Positions 11,406 through 21,018 of a DNA stretch of 64,000 nt are shown in pieces. The position numbers and the translations under genes were made by a program. The notes beneath the pieces are model-generated. The model worked only from the letters and a program-made list of their open reading frames with translations. It made no database searches and was not told the DNA's origin. The stretch comes from Brienomyrus brachyistius (lineage: Eukaryota; Chordata; Actinopteri; Osteoglossiformes; Mormyridae), in NCBI RefSeq assembly GCF_023856365.1, contig NC_064548.1, forward strand, positions 13,832,642-13,896,641, in the 5' to 3' direction. Position 1 is the first letter of the stretch, and each line of letters begins with the position of its first letter.

Positions 11406-11504
11406 ATGCCTCGTGTGTGTCTGTGTGCAAATCGCCTGATAATGTTGCGCACTCAGCCCTATATGAGCTGCGAAACTAACGCAGATTCACGAGTCAGCAG
11501 ATGG
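11406..11504 (+). CDS. grb14: grb14 candidate alternative first coding exon B
   Basis: Thirty-three codons from ATG (MPRVCLCANRLIM..., ending in SRVSRW) run to a consensus donor (atgg|gtaagt). The exon ends on a complete codon, so it also splices in phase 0 to the RA exon at 12443. A methionine further in (the M of YMSCET) could serve instead. The peptide has no recognised domain and is Cys-rich, so the segment may equally be a 5' UTR exon whose frame is open by chance, with translation starting elsewhere. The donor strength and upstream promoter motifs are the best evidence that this is an exon. Confidence 0.35.
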
Positions 11505-12178
11505 GTAAGTTACACGCCGCCCCTTGTGCTCCTCTGTCTCTCTCTCATCTGTCTCATCTGCCGGGGAAATCAAAGGGTCCACTGCTGTCTGTCTGTCTTT
11601 GGGTGCAAATTTCAAAGCAGCTGTTTCTGCCGCGGCTGAACCTTGGCGTTAGCTGACCCGCTCTGACATCTCGAAGAATGTTCTTCGACTCTGTGAGAAC
11701 ATCAAAGTGTTACTTTTTTCTAGCAAATTGAAATCACAGGGTAAGGGCTGTGTGACAGCCTGCGTGGCGTGAATGCAGATATTCTGCAACGAAGGGGAGG
11801 TTTCCTGCTTCCCTATTGTTAAAAATAAAACTGACTGGTTTATGCATGTATGATGCATGGATTACATGAAATGAGGAATTCTGTCCCATTCCATCCAAGT
11901 CCATACAAACTATAATCCATGCATTACATGTTACATATATCCATAAACACGCACATATATGTAAGTGGCATTAGACTGAGAGCAGGGACACAGGAGCTGT
12001 GGGGGACGGCGGGGGGTGTATCCCCCTTAACATTTGATTTGGCTTCATTCATTAGTTAATATATTTATATTATATATAATTTTGTTTTTTAATTATTACG
12101 TTACTCTCTATGCCATTGACTGGGAGAAAAATTTAGTCAAAACTAAAGCTAAATGTCCTTGTGTGCAAGGGCATAACT

Positions 12179-12236
12179 TTGGGCTAAAGTTAGACTTAAG
12201 GTTAGGCTAAGGGTTAGGCTTAGGCTTAGGGTTAGC
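12179..12236. repeat. short telomere-like (TTAGGG/TTAGGC) run
   Basis: gttaggctaagggttaggct and neighbouring sequence form about 6-8 degenerate hexamers of the TTAGGG type. Such interstitial runs are common in fish genomes. Confidence 0.6.
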
Positions 12237-12442
12237 CTACCCCCTCACCCCCTCCATAATTTATGTCCATGCTTGTGTGTATATGCTTGCAAATGTGTTG
12301 CAGGTAAGGGTGTAGGCTTTGTTTCAGCACCGGTAGAGACCAAATCCCCCCCCCCCCCCCCCCAAACACACCTGGTACTCCCATAATTTCGGCAGGGAGC
12401 TATTCCTGCTGTCCATACCCAAATATATGTCCTTGATTGTAG

Positions 12443-12599
12443 GTCATCAAAGTCTTCAGTGACGATAACACGAGTCGAGTGCTGGAGGTCCCCACTGATG
12501 TTACCGCCAGAGACGTCTGCCAGCTGTTTGTGCTGAAGAAGCAGTACGTCGATGACCACAGCTGGACGCTGTCTGAGCAGCTGGCTCACTTGGGCATAG
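12443..12599 (+). CDS. grb14: grb14 exon: RA domain, first part
   Basis: The acceptor ttgattgtag precedes 157 nt reading VIKVFSDDNTSRVLEV, then DVTARDVCQLFVLKK and DDHSWTLSEQLAHLGI. The donor is atag|gtaggg. This is the start of the Ras-associating (RA) domain of the Grb7/10/14 adaptors, which bind activated Ras-type GTPases and act with insulin and other receptor tyrosine kinases at the membrane. The match is closest to GRB14, whose human protein has VIKVYSEDETSRALDV and ITARDVCQLLILK. The exon starts in phase 0 and ends with one base of a split Glu codon. Confidence 0.95.
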
Positions 12600-12939
12600 G
12601 TAGGGAATGTAAGCCCGGCCTCCTCAGGCATGTGCATGACAGCTATGATGAGGAAAACAATCAGCAAACTCCTATGAAGAAACTCCTACTAAGGAAAGGT
12701 TGATCAAGGCTGATGAGGTGAATCTGAATCACTACTGAAAGCCTTTAGACCAGCAGCTCAAACCATTTACTAGGGTGGTCTGATCTGGAGGTAAACGAAT
12801 GAGAACACAGTATTTAAACAAATTTGTGTTCATTTTTTTGTGGGGCAGAAGAACACTTTAAGGGGTCCTAAAGCCCCCCAAACCAGCGCTGTAACACCCC
12901 TGCGTTGGACTGTTTAGCATTACTAAATGTGTTTTTTTT

Positions 12940-12963
12940 AACCCTTTTGTGTGAGTGAATGGT

Positions 12964-13031
<68 letters not shown>

Positions 13032-13165
13032 ACCCTGTGATGGGTTGGCGCCCCATCCTGGGTTGTTCTCTGCCTTCCACCTGTAGCCTCCAGTTTAGGC
13101 TCCGGACCCCCCGCCACCCTGAATAAGACAAGCGATTACAGAAAATGGATGTATGGATGGATGGA
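12940..13165 (+). mobile_element. SINE 3' part with an embedded (GT)n microsatellite
   Basis: The order gtgtgagtgaatggtgtgtgagtg, (GT)n (about 12968-13030), gaccctgtgatgggttggcg, ccccatcctgggttgttctc, ggctccggaccccccgc, gaaaatggatgtatggatgg is the same as in the intact SINE at 56085-56434. The long GT run sits exactly where the SINE has tgtgagtgtg. It lies in the grb14 intron after the first RA exon. Confidence 0.85.
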
Positions 13166-13834
13166 TTTGCCTGGGAATATAACATTAGTAATGTCTGTAG
13201 CAGTGTAATTAGTACCAGTACTAAGGAAATGTAGTACCGAACAGCCTTCTAAAATACAGTATTGCAGTACCTTTTCAGTAACGATAGTTATGCTATCGTT
13301 GCTATAACACTAATCACAAGGTACGGGCAGGTTGGAAAGTGCAGATCCACTCCAGTATGTCCTCCCAGTTGAGGGACATTCTATCCACAGATAATGTTGG
13401 CTGTGCTGCGTAGCTTTAAAGCCGCAGGGAACTTATGTAGGAACACGCTAAAGAACGATTAAAATTAATGGTTTGAGGCCCATTATACGAGATTAGCAGA
13501 GACTGTTTGTAACAGCTTATCTTGTACACTCATCATGTATAAACAACAGATGGTTTATGGCTCTTTCAGACGTTTATTAATCTTTACAGAACTCGTGACA
13601 AGCTGAATAAACACGTAGGTTGTTTGCGCATGGTGTATCAGGTCATCTATATCACGATATCTTTTAATGGATGAGTATCAGTATTAATCGTGCCATTACT
13701 AATTACATGTTTTAAAATAATTGTAAGTAGTAGTTCACATTATTTGCAGTGCAGGACAATATTTGTAGTTCTGTTAAAGTTTAAAGTTTTTAAATCTTTC
13801 CTGAAGCACTCCTGTAACATACGATGGTAAACAC

Positions 13835-14000
13835 CAGAGGTGGAGATTTCATGTTGAGAAAGTACAAATCCAGTCCAGGATTTTGTTTCAACCAACCAGT
13901 TGAGTACTATGTGACTTGTGACTCTTTAGGCACAACTGGTTGGTTGAAACAAAATCCTGATCTGGATTTGTACTCTCTGGACCTGAAATCTTCACCTCTG
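13835..14000. mobile_element. palindromic MITE (166 bp) in a grb14 intron
   Basis: Two arms of about 68 bp are inverted repeats of each other with few mismatches. Ends are cagaggtgga and tcacctctg, and the centres are caaccaaccagttg and caactggttggttg. They surround a loop of about 30 bp. The flanks gtaaacac (13827-13834) and ctaaacat (14001-14008) resemble a decayed 8-bp target duplication, as in hAT elements. A relative is nested at about 18360-18501. Confidence 0.8.
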
Positions 14001-14445
14001 CTAAACATTGAGCCGAACACTATAGGTTTCTACTGCTTTTGTGACACATAACTAACAAATTAGTAGTCACATGTCTTGAACTAGACATACAGAATTCTCC
14101 AGCTACTTATAGCTAGGGCAAATGAGGGCTCCATGATTTTAGAGGAAGTTTTTGGTTGTACTTTCTCTGATTGCTAGATAGGCCTATCTACATTATATAT
14201 GGGTCTTTAAATACATGTTTAAGATACTGTGACATGCACATTAATTATTGATGTATTTTATCATAATATTGTGTTTAAAGGTTGTCATGCAGCTGTACTC
14301 CGGACAGAGAGACGCTCGTGTTTTTGTTGATGCCCCAAGCTTTCGGCATTGTTTTTTTCCTCCAGAATTGTAGCATCTACAGTTTGAGTATTTTGACAAT
14401 TCCAGAGATACCCTGGCTTTATATCGGCATTTCTCTGATCCCCAG

Positions 14446-14564
14446 AACGAATCATCGAGGACCATGAGTCAATGATGGAAGTCCAGTCCAGTTGGAGTGT
14501 GGATAGCAGCAGGTTTTGTTTCAGAAAGCATCATGCCAAGTATGAGTTTTTCAAGAAACCCCTG
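14446..14564 (+). CDS. grb14: grb14 exon: RA domain, second part
   Basis: The acceptor ctctgatccccag precedes 119 nt. Joined to the preceding G it reads ERIIEDHESMMEVQSSW, then SRFCFRKHHAKYEFFKKPL. The donor is cctg|gtaaga. This corresponds to human GRB14 ERTIEDHELVIEVLSNW and YFRKNYAKYEFFKNPM. The phase is consistent on both sides. The block completes the RA domain. Confidence 0.95.
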
Positions 14565-14991
14565 GTAAGAGCCAGATTCTTCTGTGAAGTACTGCGAGTC
14601 CTTAAATTTAAAGTTATGTAGAAACTGCCGTAACAAATAATGATCCAGGACAGGTATCTTGGATTGTATATTGGATTTTATATAATAAATATTAAATGAC
14701 TGAATATTTATTAGCAATATCAATTCAGCACGTAGCCCTCGTTTACAGCTTGCATCCACGCTGAGATCTGCATATCCTGTTCGCTTCTTGCTATGCACTT
14801 TAGGCTAAAAAGCCCCCCCCCCGTTTATGAAGCAGTTGAGTGGGTATTTTTTGGTATTGTGATATTGTGTGCTTTCATTTCTGCTGGTACTGAAGCTGAT
14901 GTCTACAGACTGATATATTTTATTTGGGAAGCCGTACTGTAACGAACAACCTAACTGTGAGTGTGATGCTTGTCACTTCAAACCCCATTAG

Positions 14992-15066
14992 GACTTTTTC
15001 CCAGAACACATGGTGTTTGTATCAAGTGAGACCAGTGACACAATGGCACATTCTCAGCTGATACAG
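14992..15066 (+). CDS. grb14: grb14 exon: RA-PH linker
   Basis: The acceptor accccattag precedes 25 codons reading DFFPEHMVFVSSETSD, then HSQLIQ. The donor is acag|gtagct. Human GRB14 has YFFPEHMVSFATETNG at this point, while the paralogue GRB10 has FFPEQMV, so this exon favours grb14 over grb10. Confidence 0.93.
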
Positions 15067-15168
15067 GTAGCTGGTTTAGCTGACGTTATTCTCGTACGGT
15101 TCTTCCTTTTTCTTGCAATCTCATTCAAGCTTTCACTACCAATATGAATAGACTCTCTCCTTGAACAG

Positions 15169-15306
15169 ATGTTCCTCAACTCCAGCATTTGCTCAGAGGT
15201 CTGTGGGTACCTCCATGCCAGAGAGCAAGGGAAGAAGTCTTGGAAGAAGTTCTACTTTGTTTTGCGGAGGTCTGGCTTGTACTTTTCCAGTAAAGGGATG
15301 TCAAAG
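15169..15306 (+). CDS. grb14: grb14 exon: PH domain, first part
   Basis: The acceptor ccttgaacag precedes 46 codons reading [19 protein letters not shown], then [20 protein letters not shown] and SKGMSK. The donor is aaag|gtatgc. This is the N-terminal beta strands of the PH domain (G-Y/F-L-H then KKSWKKxYFxLRRSGLYxSxKG), which bind phosphoinositides. Family-typical residues are intact. Confidence 0.95.
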
Positions 15307-16358
15307 GTATGCTGTCGTGATATTTGAGGAGCATCTTATGTTCAAGCTGTTTACCATTTACTACTTCTCGCTTTGGAGAGTCAGGGACCACCTAAGACAA
15401 CTGAAGAGCAAATTTTCAAAAATAACTCAATTTTTGGTTGTTTTTGAAATGAGACTGCCAATGAAATAATGTCTTCATGTAATCCAGCAGAGAACTGTTG
15501 TTAAATTTCCAAAGTTCAATAAGTACACATAATCTTTCTCAGACACATATCCCATGGGCTGAGTCACATTTCTTCATGAACTGATGCTTCCAAAGAAGTA
15601 ACAGTAAGATAAACTTTGACATTCTGATGCTGGGAAGATTGTTGGGTTGTTAGGTGCGTCGCTGCAGAACTGGTTGGGCTGCATGCTTCTCAGGTCTGTC
15701 GGCATGCCGGCATCGGAGCCCTTGACCGCGTTGACATGCACGGCTCATACCTGTGAGACGTGCTACCAGCATGTTCTCCTCACTGCCTTTTGTTGATCAG
15801 CCACCCCCCTGTCCTGTACTCCACACCTGCTCGGTAAGGAGAGCGTTGGTGGCGGGGGGATGCGACGATTGCAGCATTTACTGCGCGGTCGTCACGGCGA
15901 CCCAACAATGGCTGCATTTATTTCCCTCCACTTATGACACACACTTGCCAGGGTCCCCGTTTGTTTGCTTAATCGACGTTCCCTTCATTGTGCTTTGTAT
16001 CCAGCCCCAAATTTTCACGCTCACTGGTTGGCTCACAGCGTAGCGGATAAGAGATGTTTGAACTAGATACAGATTAGATAGGTGCTGGCCAAGGGTTTCG
16101 CAGCCATTCTGTCAGTGTCCGACCGCTGCAGGCTTTTTCCTCATTCCTTCTGCAGCGGCTCAGCTCTTCAGATCGTGTCCCTCTAGCGACTGGCCAGAGC
16201 GAGACTGTGGCCGCCAGCGTTATGACAAACCCTCTCCGAGCCTGGATCACCGTGCCGCGTGTGTCATGTTCCGCTGGGACCCGGTGGTCTGTAGCGCCTA
16301 ACCAGGTGTCCCGGTACCTCGTCCGCGGCTTTACAGATTATCTCGCTCTCCCCCCAAG

Positions 16359-16469
16359 GAGCCACGGCATCTCCAGTTCGTGGCGGAGTTCGGAGACAGT
16401 GACGTGTACACCATGCTGTCGCCAACCAAGATGTACGGCACACCAACCGCCTTCGGGTTCTGCATAAAG
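16359..16469 (+). CDS. grb14: grb14 exon: PH domain, middle
   Basis: The acceptor is ctctcccccccaag, using AAG instead of the commoner CAG. It precedes 37 codons reading EPRHLQFVAEFGDSDVYTML, then KMYGTPTAFGFCIK. The donor is aaag|gtattc. It matches human GRB14 EPRHLQFFSEFGNSDIY and APTNYGFCFK. Both edges are phase 0. Confidence 0.94.
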
Positions 16470-17442
16470 GTATTCGAGCTTTATGACTGAGACCGGGATA
16501 GATAAACCTGGGATCCAGCCCTAGCCCTAAGGCATGGAGCAGGGGGATTCCCTAGATGGGATGCCAGGTCATAGCAAGACACATATACATGCAGTCATGC
16601 ATTATGGGCAGTGTAGGGACTCTTAACTGCTTCTGTTTAGACTTCAGGAGGAAACCCCAATATCTGGTGTGATCCCCCTAATTAAGCAATGAACATAAAC
16701 TTTGTACCATAAATTTACACTATCGTATCGGGGTTTGGGGAGGTGTGCTTAACCGGGTTCGACCTGTGACCATTGGTTTGATCCCCAGCCACAGCCGAAT
16801 AGCCACATTTCCACTGCCCCCCCCCCCCCCGGAGCAAGGCCTGCAGTCCTTCCCAGAATGCTCTAGGGGTGCCCGATAATTGGCCTGCCCCTAAGCATAA
16901 CTGTGTGTATGTCTAAAAAAGGAGGGCAGGGTGGGATATGTGAATAGAAGCATTCCAGTGTACTTTTGCAAACTGCAAATAATCATGTAGTTTCTATTTC
17001 TAAGAAAGGACTTCAAATTACTTGATAGTTTTGCGACTGCTGTTTGGTATTTATGACTTTATGGAGCCACAAGTGCAGCTGCCAGATGTGTTCATTAGTG
17101 ATAAGGCCCGAGGCTTGTGAGATATCATGATCGAACCTAATTAGCCGTCGGCATTATCTACACCAACGGGCGCGGTTTTCCCATCATCAGTTTTCTGCTT
17201 GGCGTCTTATCATCAGAGGGCCAACACTGGGAAGAGTAAACAAGGAAAAGAAGTGAAAAGGGAGCAGACGGATTTAGCACAGTCGGAGCGTAAGAATGGC
17301 GGGAAATGAGATAAACAAAAATATACTCGAAGAATGACGTCATCGCAGTGGGCAGGCGGCATTTTACAGCAGTATGGCTGCATCTGTGCATTTCTCACAA
17401 TCTGCACAAATGAGTCCTAACTTGCATGTACTGTCTTTCCAG

Positions 17443-17538
17443 CCTCACAAGTCGGACTCTCCCCGGGACCTGAAGATGCTCTGTGCTGATGACGAGCGCA
17501 CTAGGACGTGCTGGGTCACAGCGATGCGTCTTTTTAAG
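17443..17538 (+). CDS. grb14: grb14 exon: PH domain, C-terminal helix
   Basis: The acceptor ctgtctttccag precedes 32 codons reading [20 protein letters not shown], then RTCWVTAMRLFK. The donor is taag|gtacgc. Human GRB14 reads [28 protein letters not shown] here. The conserved Trp of the PH C-terminal helix is present. Confidence 0.95.
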
Positions 17539-18005
17539 GTACGCTGGCCCTCCTTACAGTGAAAGGCCCTTATGTATGCCTCCTGCTGTGCTGGGAATAA
17601 CTGGGCTGTATCGTAGATTGTGGGTTGAATTCTGAATGCAATGTACATGACCCACCAGCAGAGGTCACTGTTTCCTACAAGTAAATAGGTAGTAAACCGA
17701 TAAGGCCCAGTTAATGTATTTGATAGAAAGGGATTTGAATGTAAATTTTGCAAACTCACTGCAAACTCTAAACATTGAAATTAATATGAAAAAATGACAA
17801 ACATTCTGGTTCTGCCACTGGAATGATACAAAATGCTAAAGGAATAGTACAAAATGCTAATTCTATGATTGGAATAAATTTTTGGAATAAATTTAGCATT
17901 AACATCAATGTCTGAAACATTTCAATAAACATCATACTTATAACTTTTAAAATATGGTTTGAAATATGCTTATTGATGCATTCCTGATTCCTGATTTCCT
18001 GTCAG

Positions 18006-18068
18006 CATGGGATGCAGCTGTACCAGAATTTCCTGCAGCCTCACCTGAAACAGAAGGCATCACCGGTG
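18006..18068 (+). CDS. grb14: grb14 exon: PH-BPS linker, tandem donor
   Basis: The acceptor ttcctgtcag precedes 21 codons reading HGMQLYQNFLQPHLKQKASP plus Val. Human GRB14 has YGMQLYQNYMHPY at this point. Two donors 3 nt apart are possible in accg|gtg|gtacgt. Using the stronger gtacgt ends the exon at 18068 (...SPV). Using gtggta ends it at 18065 (...SP). Both keep phase 0, and SPV aligns better with human SPM. Confidence 0.9.
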
Positions 18069-18318
18069 GTACGTTTTGCTACGTAAATCAATTGGTTTTT
18101 ATCGTCATATCATCCATATACAACCTGAGTAGAAATTTTAATTACGGCAGTTAAATGCGCACATGACGAAGAGCACGGACCATTCATGATGAACTTTAAT
18201 GCTCCCTGTGATTTTGTAGAATTTCATAAATATACATTGACATTTAATTGCTTAAATGATCTGTCCCACTTGTTTGGAATAATCTTGTTTACTTATACAG
18301 GTTATCTGCTGGTGTAGG

Positions 18319-18538
18319 GAGTGTTAGGAAAGTTACTCAGAAAAGTAATGCATTACAGACAGAGGTGGAAAGTTCAGGTCCAGAAAGTACAAATCCAGAC
18401 CAAGGTTTTGATTCAACCTGCTAGCTGCGTATAAAGAGTCACAGTGACAGAGTACTCAACTGGTTGGTTGAAACTAAACTTTGGTCTGGATTTGAACCTG
18501 GTAATGGATTACTTTTGTGAGTAATTTCCCCAACACTG
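18319..18538. mobile_element. hAT-type MITE with perfect 8-bp TSD and a nested MITE
   Basis: The left end is gagtgttaggaaagttactc and the right end is gagtaatttccccaacactg, so the ends are inverted repeats. They are flanked by the identical 8-mer ggtgtagg at 18311-18318 and 18539-18546, the TSD length of hAT transposons. Inside, about 18360-18501 is a second palindromic element related to 13835-14000 (cagaggtgg, gtacaaatccaga, caactggttggttgaaac). It lies in the grb14 intron between 18068 and 18656. Confidence 0.88.
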
Positions 18539-18655
18539 GGTGTAGGTTCATCATCTTGTTCAATGGTATAAAAGCAGGCCCTTACTGGGACAGTTCTCCC
18601 TGGTGCCCTCAGGGTTCCTGGGCCCCAGTACATTCAGTGTGCCTGTTTCTCCCAG

Positions 18656-18772
18656 AGGAGCATCTCGGAGAACTCGCTCGTGGCCATGGACTTCTCCGGA
18701 CACCAGAGCCGTGTGATCGAGAACCCCTCAGAGGCGCTGTCTGTTGCTGTGGAAGAGGGTTTATCCTGGAAG
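18656..18772 (+). CDS. grb14: grb14 exon: BPS (PIR) region
   Basis: The acceptor tgtttctcccag precedes 39 codons reading RSISENSLVAMDFSGHQSRV, then IENPSEALSVAVEEGLSWK. The donor is gaag|gtgcac. This is the family-specific BPS/PIR segment between PH and SH2, which in GRB14 binds the activated insulin-receptor kinase and acts as a pseudosubstrate inhibitor. The SISENSLVAMDFSG core is identical to human. Confidence 0.96.
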
Positions 18773-18821
18773 GTGCACCATCCGTCATAACACCCGAGGT
18801 TCATCTCCAGCCAAGGCCATA

Positions 18822-19022
18822 TACAGGGGCGGGGTCATAGGAGCACTGGCCCCAGCTGAAAGCTGATTGGTCCCCAGAGTGCCCCATTCCCCTGTCTCTC
18901 ACCGATTCAAAACATATCATTGGCTAAAGATAGGATGGGCCTCTCTGTATAAATATCACCCCCTCTTATTCCCCCCCCCCCCATCTTAAAAAGATCCTGT
19001 AATTGCCCCTGCCTCTGTACAT
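18822..19022 (+). mobile_element. MITE-like repeat, plus-strand copy
   Basis: The ends atacaggggcggggtca and tgcccctgcctctgtacata are imperfect inverted repeats. The body matches the reverse complement of 950-1145. A C homopolymer is present at about 18970-18982. The copy lies in the intron after the BPS exon. Confidence 0.65.
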
Positions 19023-19216
19023 ACCGGCAGAGATACACGGTGTGCGATCACCCAAGAGAGGGTAGGGAAATTCTCGACCAGTGGTCCTGTGAGACTTTTG
19101 GTAGCTTCTCTTGAAGTTCAGGTGCAGATGAAAGACTGTCATGGTGTGCACTGCAAATCCCACTACCTGCTCAGAACCTGAGTCTTGACTTTCTGTCACC
19201 CCCCCCCCCCCCCCAG

Positions 19217-19286
19217 AGGAAAAGCTACCACCGGTTGAGTTCCCAAGGAAGTCCCTCTGCTCTCCGCAGGCCTCTGTCCACCATAG
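19217..19286 (+). CDS. grb14: grb14 exon: BPS-SH2 linker
   Basis: The acceptor lies in a long C run (19199-19214) followed by AG. Seventy nt read RKSYHRLSSQGSPSALRRPL, then STI plus one base. The donor is atag|gtcagt. The sequence is poorly conserved, but its length, basic/Ser-rich character and phase fit the human KKGCLRLGTHGSPTASSQ segment. It keeps the frame into the SH2 exon. Confidence 0.85.
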
Positions 19287-19361
19287 GTCAGTAAAACATG
19301 TTCCCTCCCCACAGCTCCCAGTAAAGAGCGAGTGATGAAGCCGACATGCTTTTCACCCCAG

Positions 19362-19452
19362 TAGGCATCCACAGATCTCAGCCCTGGTTCCACAGCAAAC
19401 TGTCCAGAGATGAGGCCACCCACCTGATTGCCCAGCAGGGTCTCAGTGATGG
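19362..19452 (+). CDS. grb14: grb14 exon: SH2 domain, first part
   Basis: The acceptor tttcaccccag precedes 91 nt. With the previous G it reads V-GIHRSQPWFHSKLSRDEAT, then HLIAQQGLSDG. The donor is atgg|gtaggc. Human GRB14 has IHRSQPWFHHKISRDEAQRL and IIQQGLVDG. The WFHxKLSRDEA helix A region marks the start of the SH2 domain. Confidence 0.95.
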
Positions 19453-20035
19453 GTAGGCACAGCATTGTCTGTTGATTTGAACATTTATATTATTAGCTTC
19501 CTGCTATTTTTTAAGGCGTCGTGTCGCTCTTGTTCCTATACCTCTTACACTCGCACCTTACATTCACTGGAAGCTTGACTCCTCAACAGCTGTATGTTTG
19601 CAATGTGCCGTTCGCCTCACTTGTATGTCACTCTGCACAAATAAACGTAAATAGTAGCTTTATTGGACATTTTTATTGAGCTGTAAAGAACATTGTTTAC
19701 ATTGGGAGACAGCATGCATAACGGCACACAAAGAACACCTTTAACTTTTAATGGCTTCATTAAATTTATGGCAAAAGCAACTACAGAAGGCTGAAATATC
19801 AAAGTGTTGCATGCACAACAATTAAACAGTGTTTTTTTTTGTTGCCGTTGGGTTTTGTAATGTATGAATATATGGCACATATCAGATAACAGAAATTCAC
19901 GATTCCTTTGTCATTCCATCATCCATCTGTCTTCCTGATTCCGTTTCTGGACTGGGTTACCGGGGTGGATTCGGCAATTGAAAAATGTAATAAAGCATGT
20001 TTTGGACAGTTTGCATTGTTCTCTTTTCTTTTCAG

Positions 20036-20129
20036 GGTTTTCCTGGTGAGAGACAGCCAGAGCAATCCCAAGGCATTCGTCCTGTCACTGTGTCACGCAC
20101 AGCGAATCAAGCACTTTCAGATCCTGCCT
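20036..20129 (+). CDS. grb14: grb14 exon: SH2 domain, phosphotyrosine pocket
   Basis: The acceptor cttttcttttcag precedes 94 nt reading (G)[18 protein letters not shown], then [13 protein letters not shown]. The donor is gcct|gtaagc. FLVRDS contains the invariant beta-B Arg that contacts phosphotyrosine, and KHFQI follows as in the family. The key residues are intact, so the SH2 domain should bind phosphotyrosine. Confidence 0.96.
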
Positions 20130-20249
20130 GTAAGCACGTTTTTCCTCGCATTCTGTGTCTTTTTGGGCCCAGTACCCCATTACCTCACCCTTCTGTCAGT
20201 GTGATATTCACCCGGGCCTCACCATGCATGTTTGCGGCTTGCGGAGCAG

Positions 20250-20396
20250 GTGGAGAAAGAGGGAGACTCATTCTTCAGCCTGGACGACGGGCAGACTCGC
20301 TTCACCGACCTTATTCAGTTGGTAGAGTTCTATCAGCTCAACCGGGGTTCGCTGCCCTGTAAACTGAAGTACCAGTGTGCCAGAGTTGTCCTTTAA
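20250..20396 (+). CDS. grb14: grb14 last coding exon: SH2 C-terminal half and stop
   Basis: The acceptor gcggagcag precedes 48 codons reading [20 protein letters not shown], then [20 protein letters not shown] and YQCARVVL, then TAA at 20394-20396. Human GRB14 ends [20 protein letters not shown] then HYCARIAL. The C-terminal CAR-x-x-L ending favours grb14 over grb10, which ends in CIRVAL. Confidence 0.96.
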   Translation: MEKEGDSFFSLDDGQTRFTDLIQLVEFYQLNRGSLPCKLKYQCARVVL

Positions 20397-21018
20397 GCCA
20401 GGACACATGTGCCTTATCGTTCTGAGGGCCACGTTTCACCGGCGTGCTGCCGCTTCGGGCTGCATAAGCGCAAGACTGCACCCAAATAACGTAACCAAAG
20501 ACCAACCAGCAGCAGGACTCATCAGTGAGTCTCAGTCCTGAAGCTATAGGCTTCTTGAGACCGAATTAACTCTTTGGGACGCGTGTTGAGCATTAGCCAT
20601 CAGGTAACGTCCGTCCAAGGCCATGGTGAAACAGCTTGAAGAATTCGCTGGAGAAGACGCAGAAGGTTGGAAAGAGGGGTAGGTACACTGGACCAGGAAC
20701 CTAGGAACTTTCAGCTGGTTCTCTGTAATGGATACAGTTTCGGGTGATTCTCTGCGTTGGTTGCAGCACGGAGGGATGCTAATGGCTGTTTGCACTAGAC
20801 TCAGTTCCCATCTTGTGAGATGCTTTCCTAGGAACTTCAAACATCGCTGTATAAACAGAAAGTGTTTGCTCCAGCTAAGGGATAACCAGACCTACTGTGT
20901 CCAGACTGGCCATGTCTGTTATACCTGCTTGTTTGTTTTTTTGGGTAATCAGGCACTACAGAGGATCATTTCAGCATTAGGGATCATTTCTTTGTCTCCT
21001 AATACTTCATTATATATA

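Larger units (their letters stand above)
9007..12442 (+). other. grb14: grb14 intron 1 (if exon A is used)
   Basis: Contents are a T homopolymer (9607-9626), an old SINE fragment (about 9930-10065, with ttgggccttcgagcaaagtcc and a tctgctaaatg tail), a GC-rich promoter-like segment with a second candidate first exon (10777-11504), a T-run at 11177-11194, and a short degenerate telomere-like run (12179-12236). No other exon was recognised. Confidence 0.5.

Noticed and set aside
18517..18840. A 107-codon frame across the BPS exon
   Set aside because: It is in a different frame from the real exon 18656-18772 and reads through intron sequence.
12443..20396. Assignment to the paralogue grb10 or grb7
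   Set aside because: FFPEHMV (not FFPEQMV), [12 protein letters not shown] and the CAR-type C terminus fit GRB14 best. Proximity to fign agrees with human GRB14-FIGN synteny.
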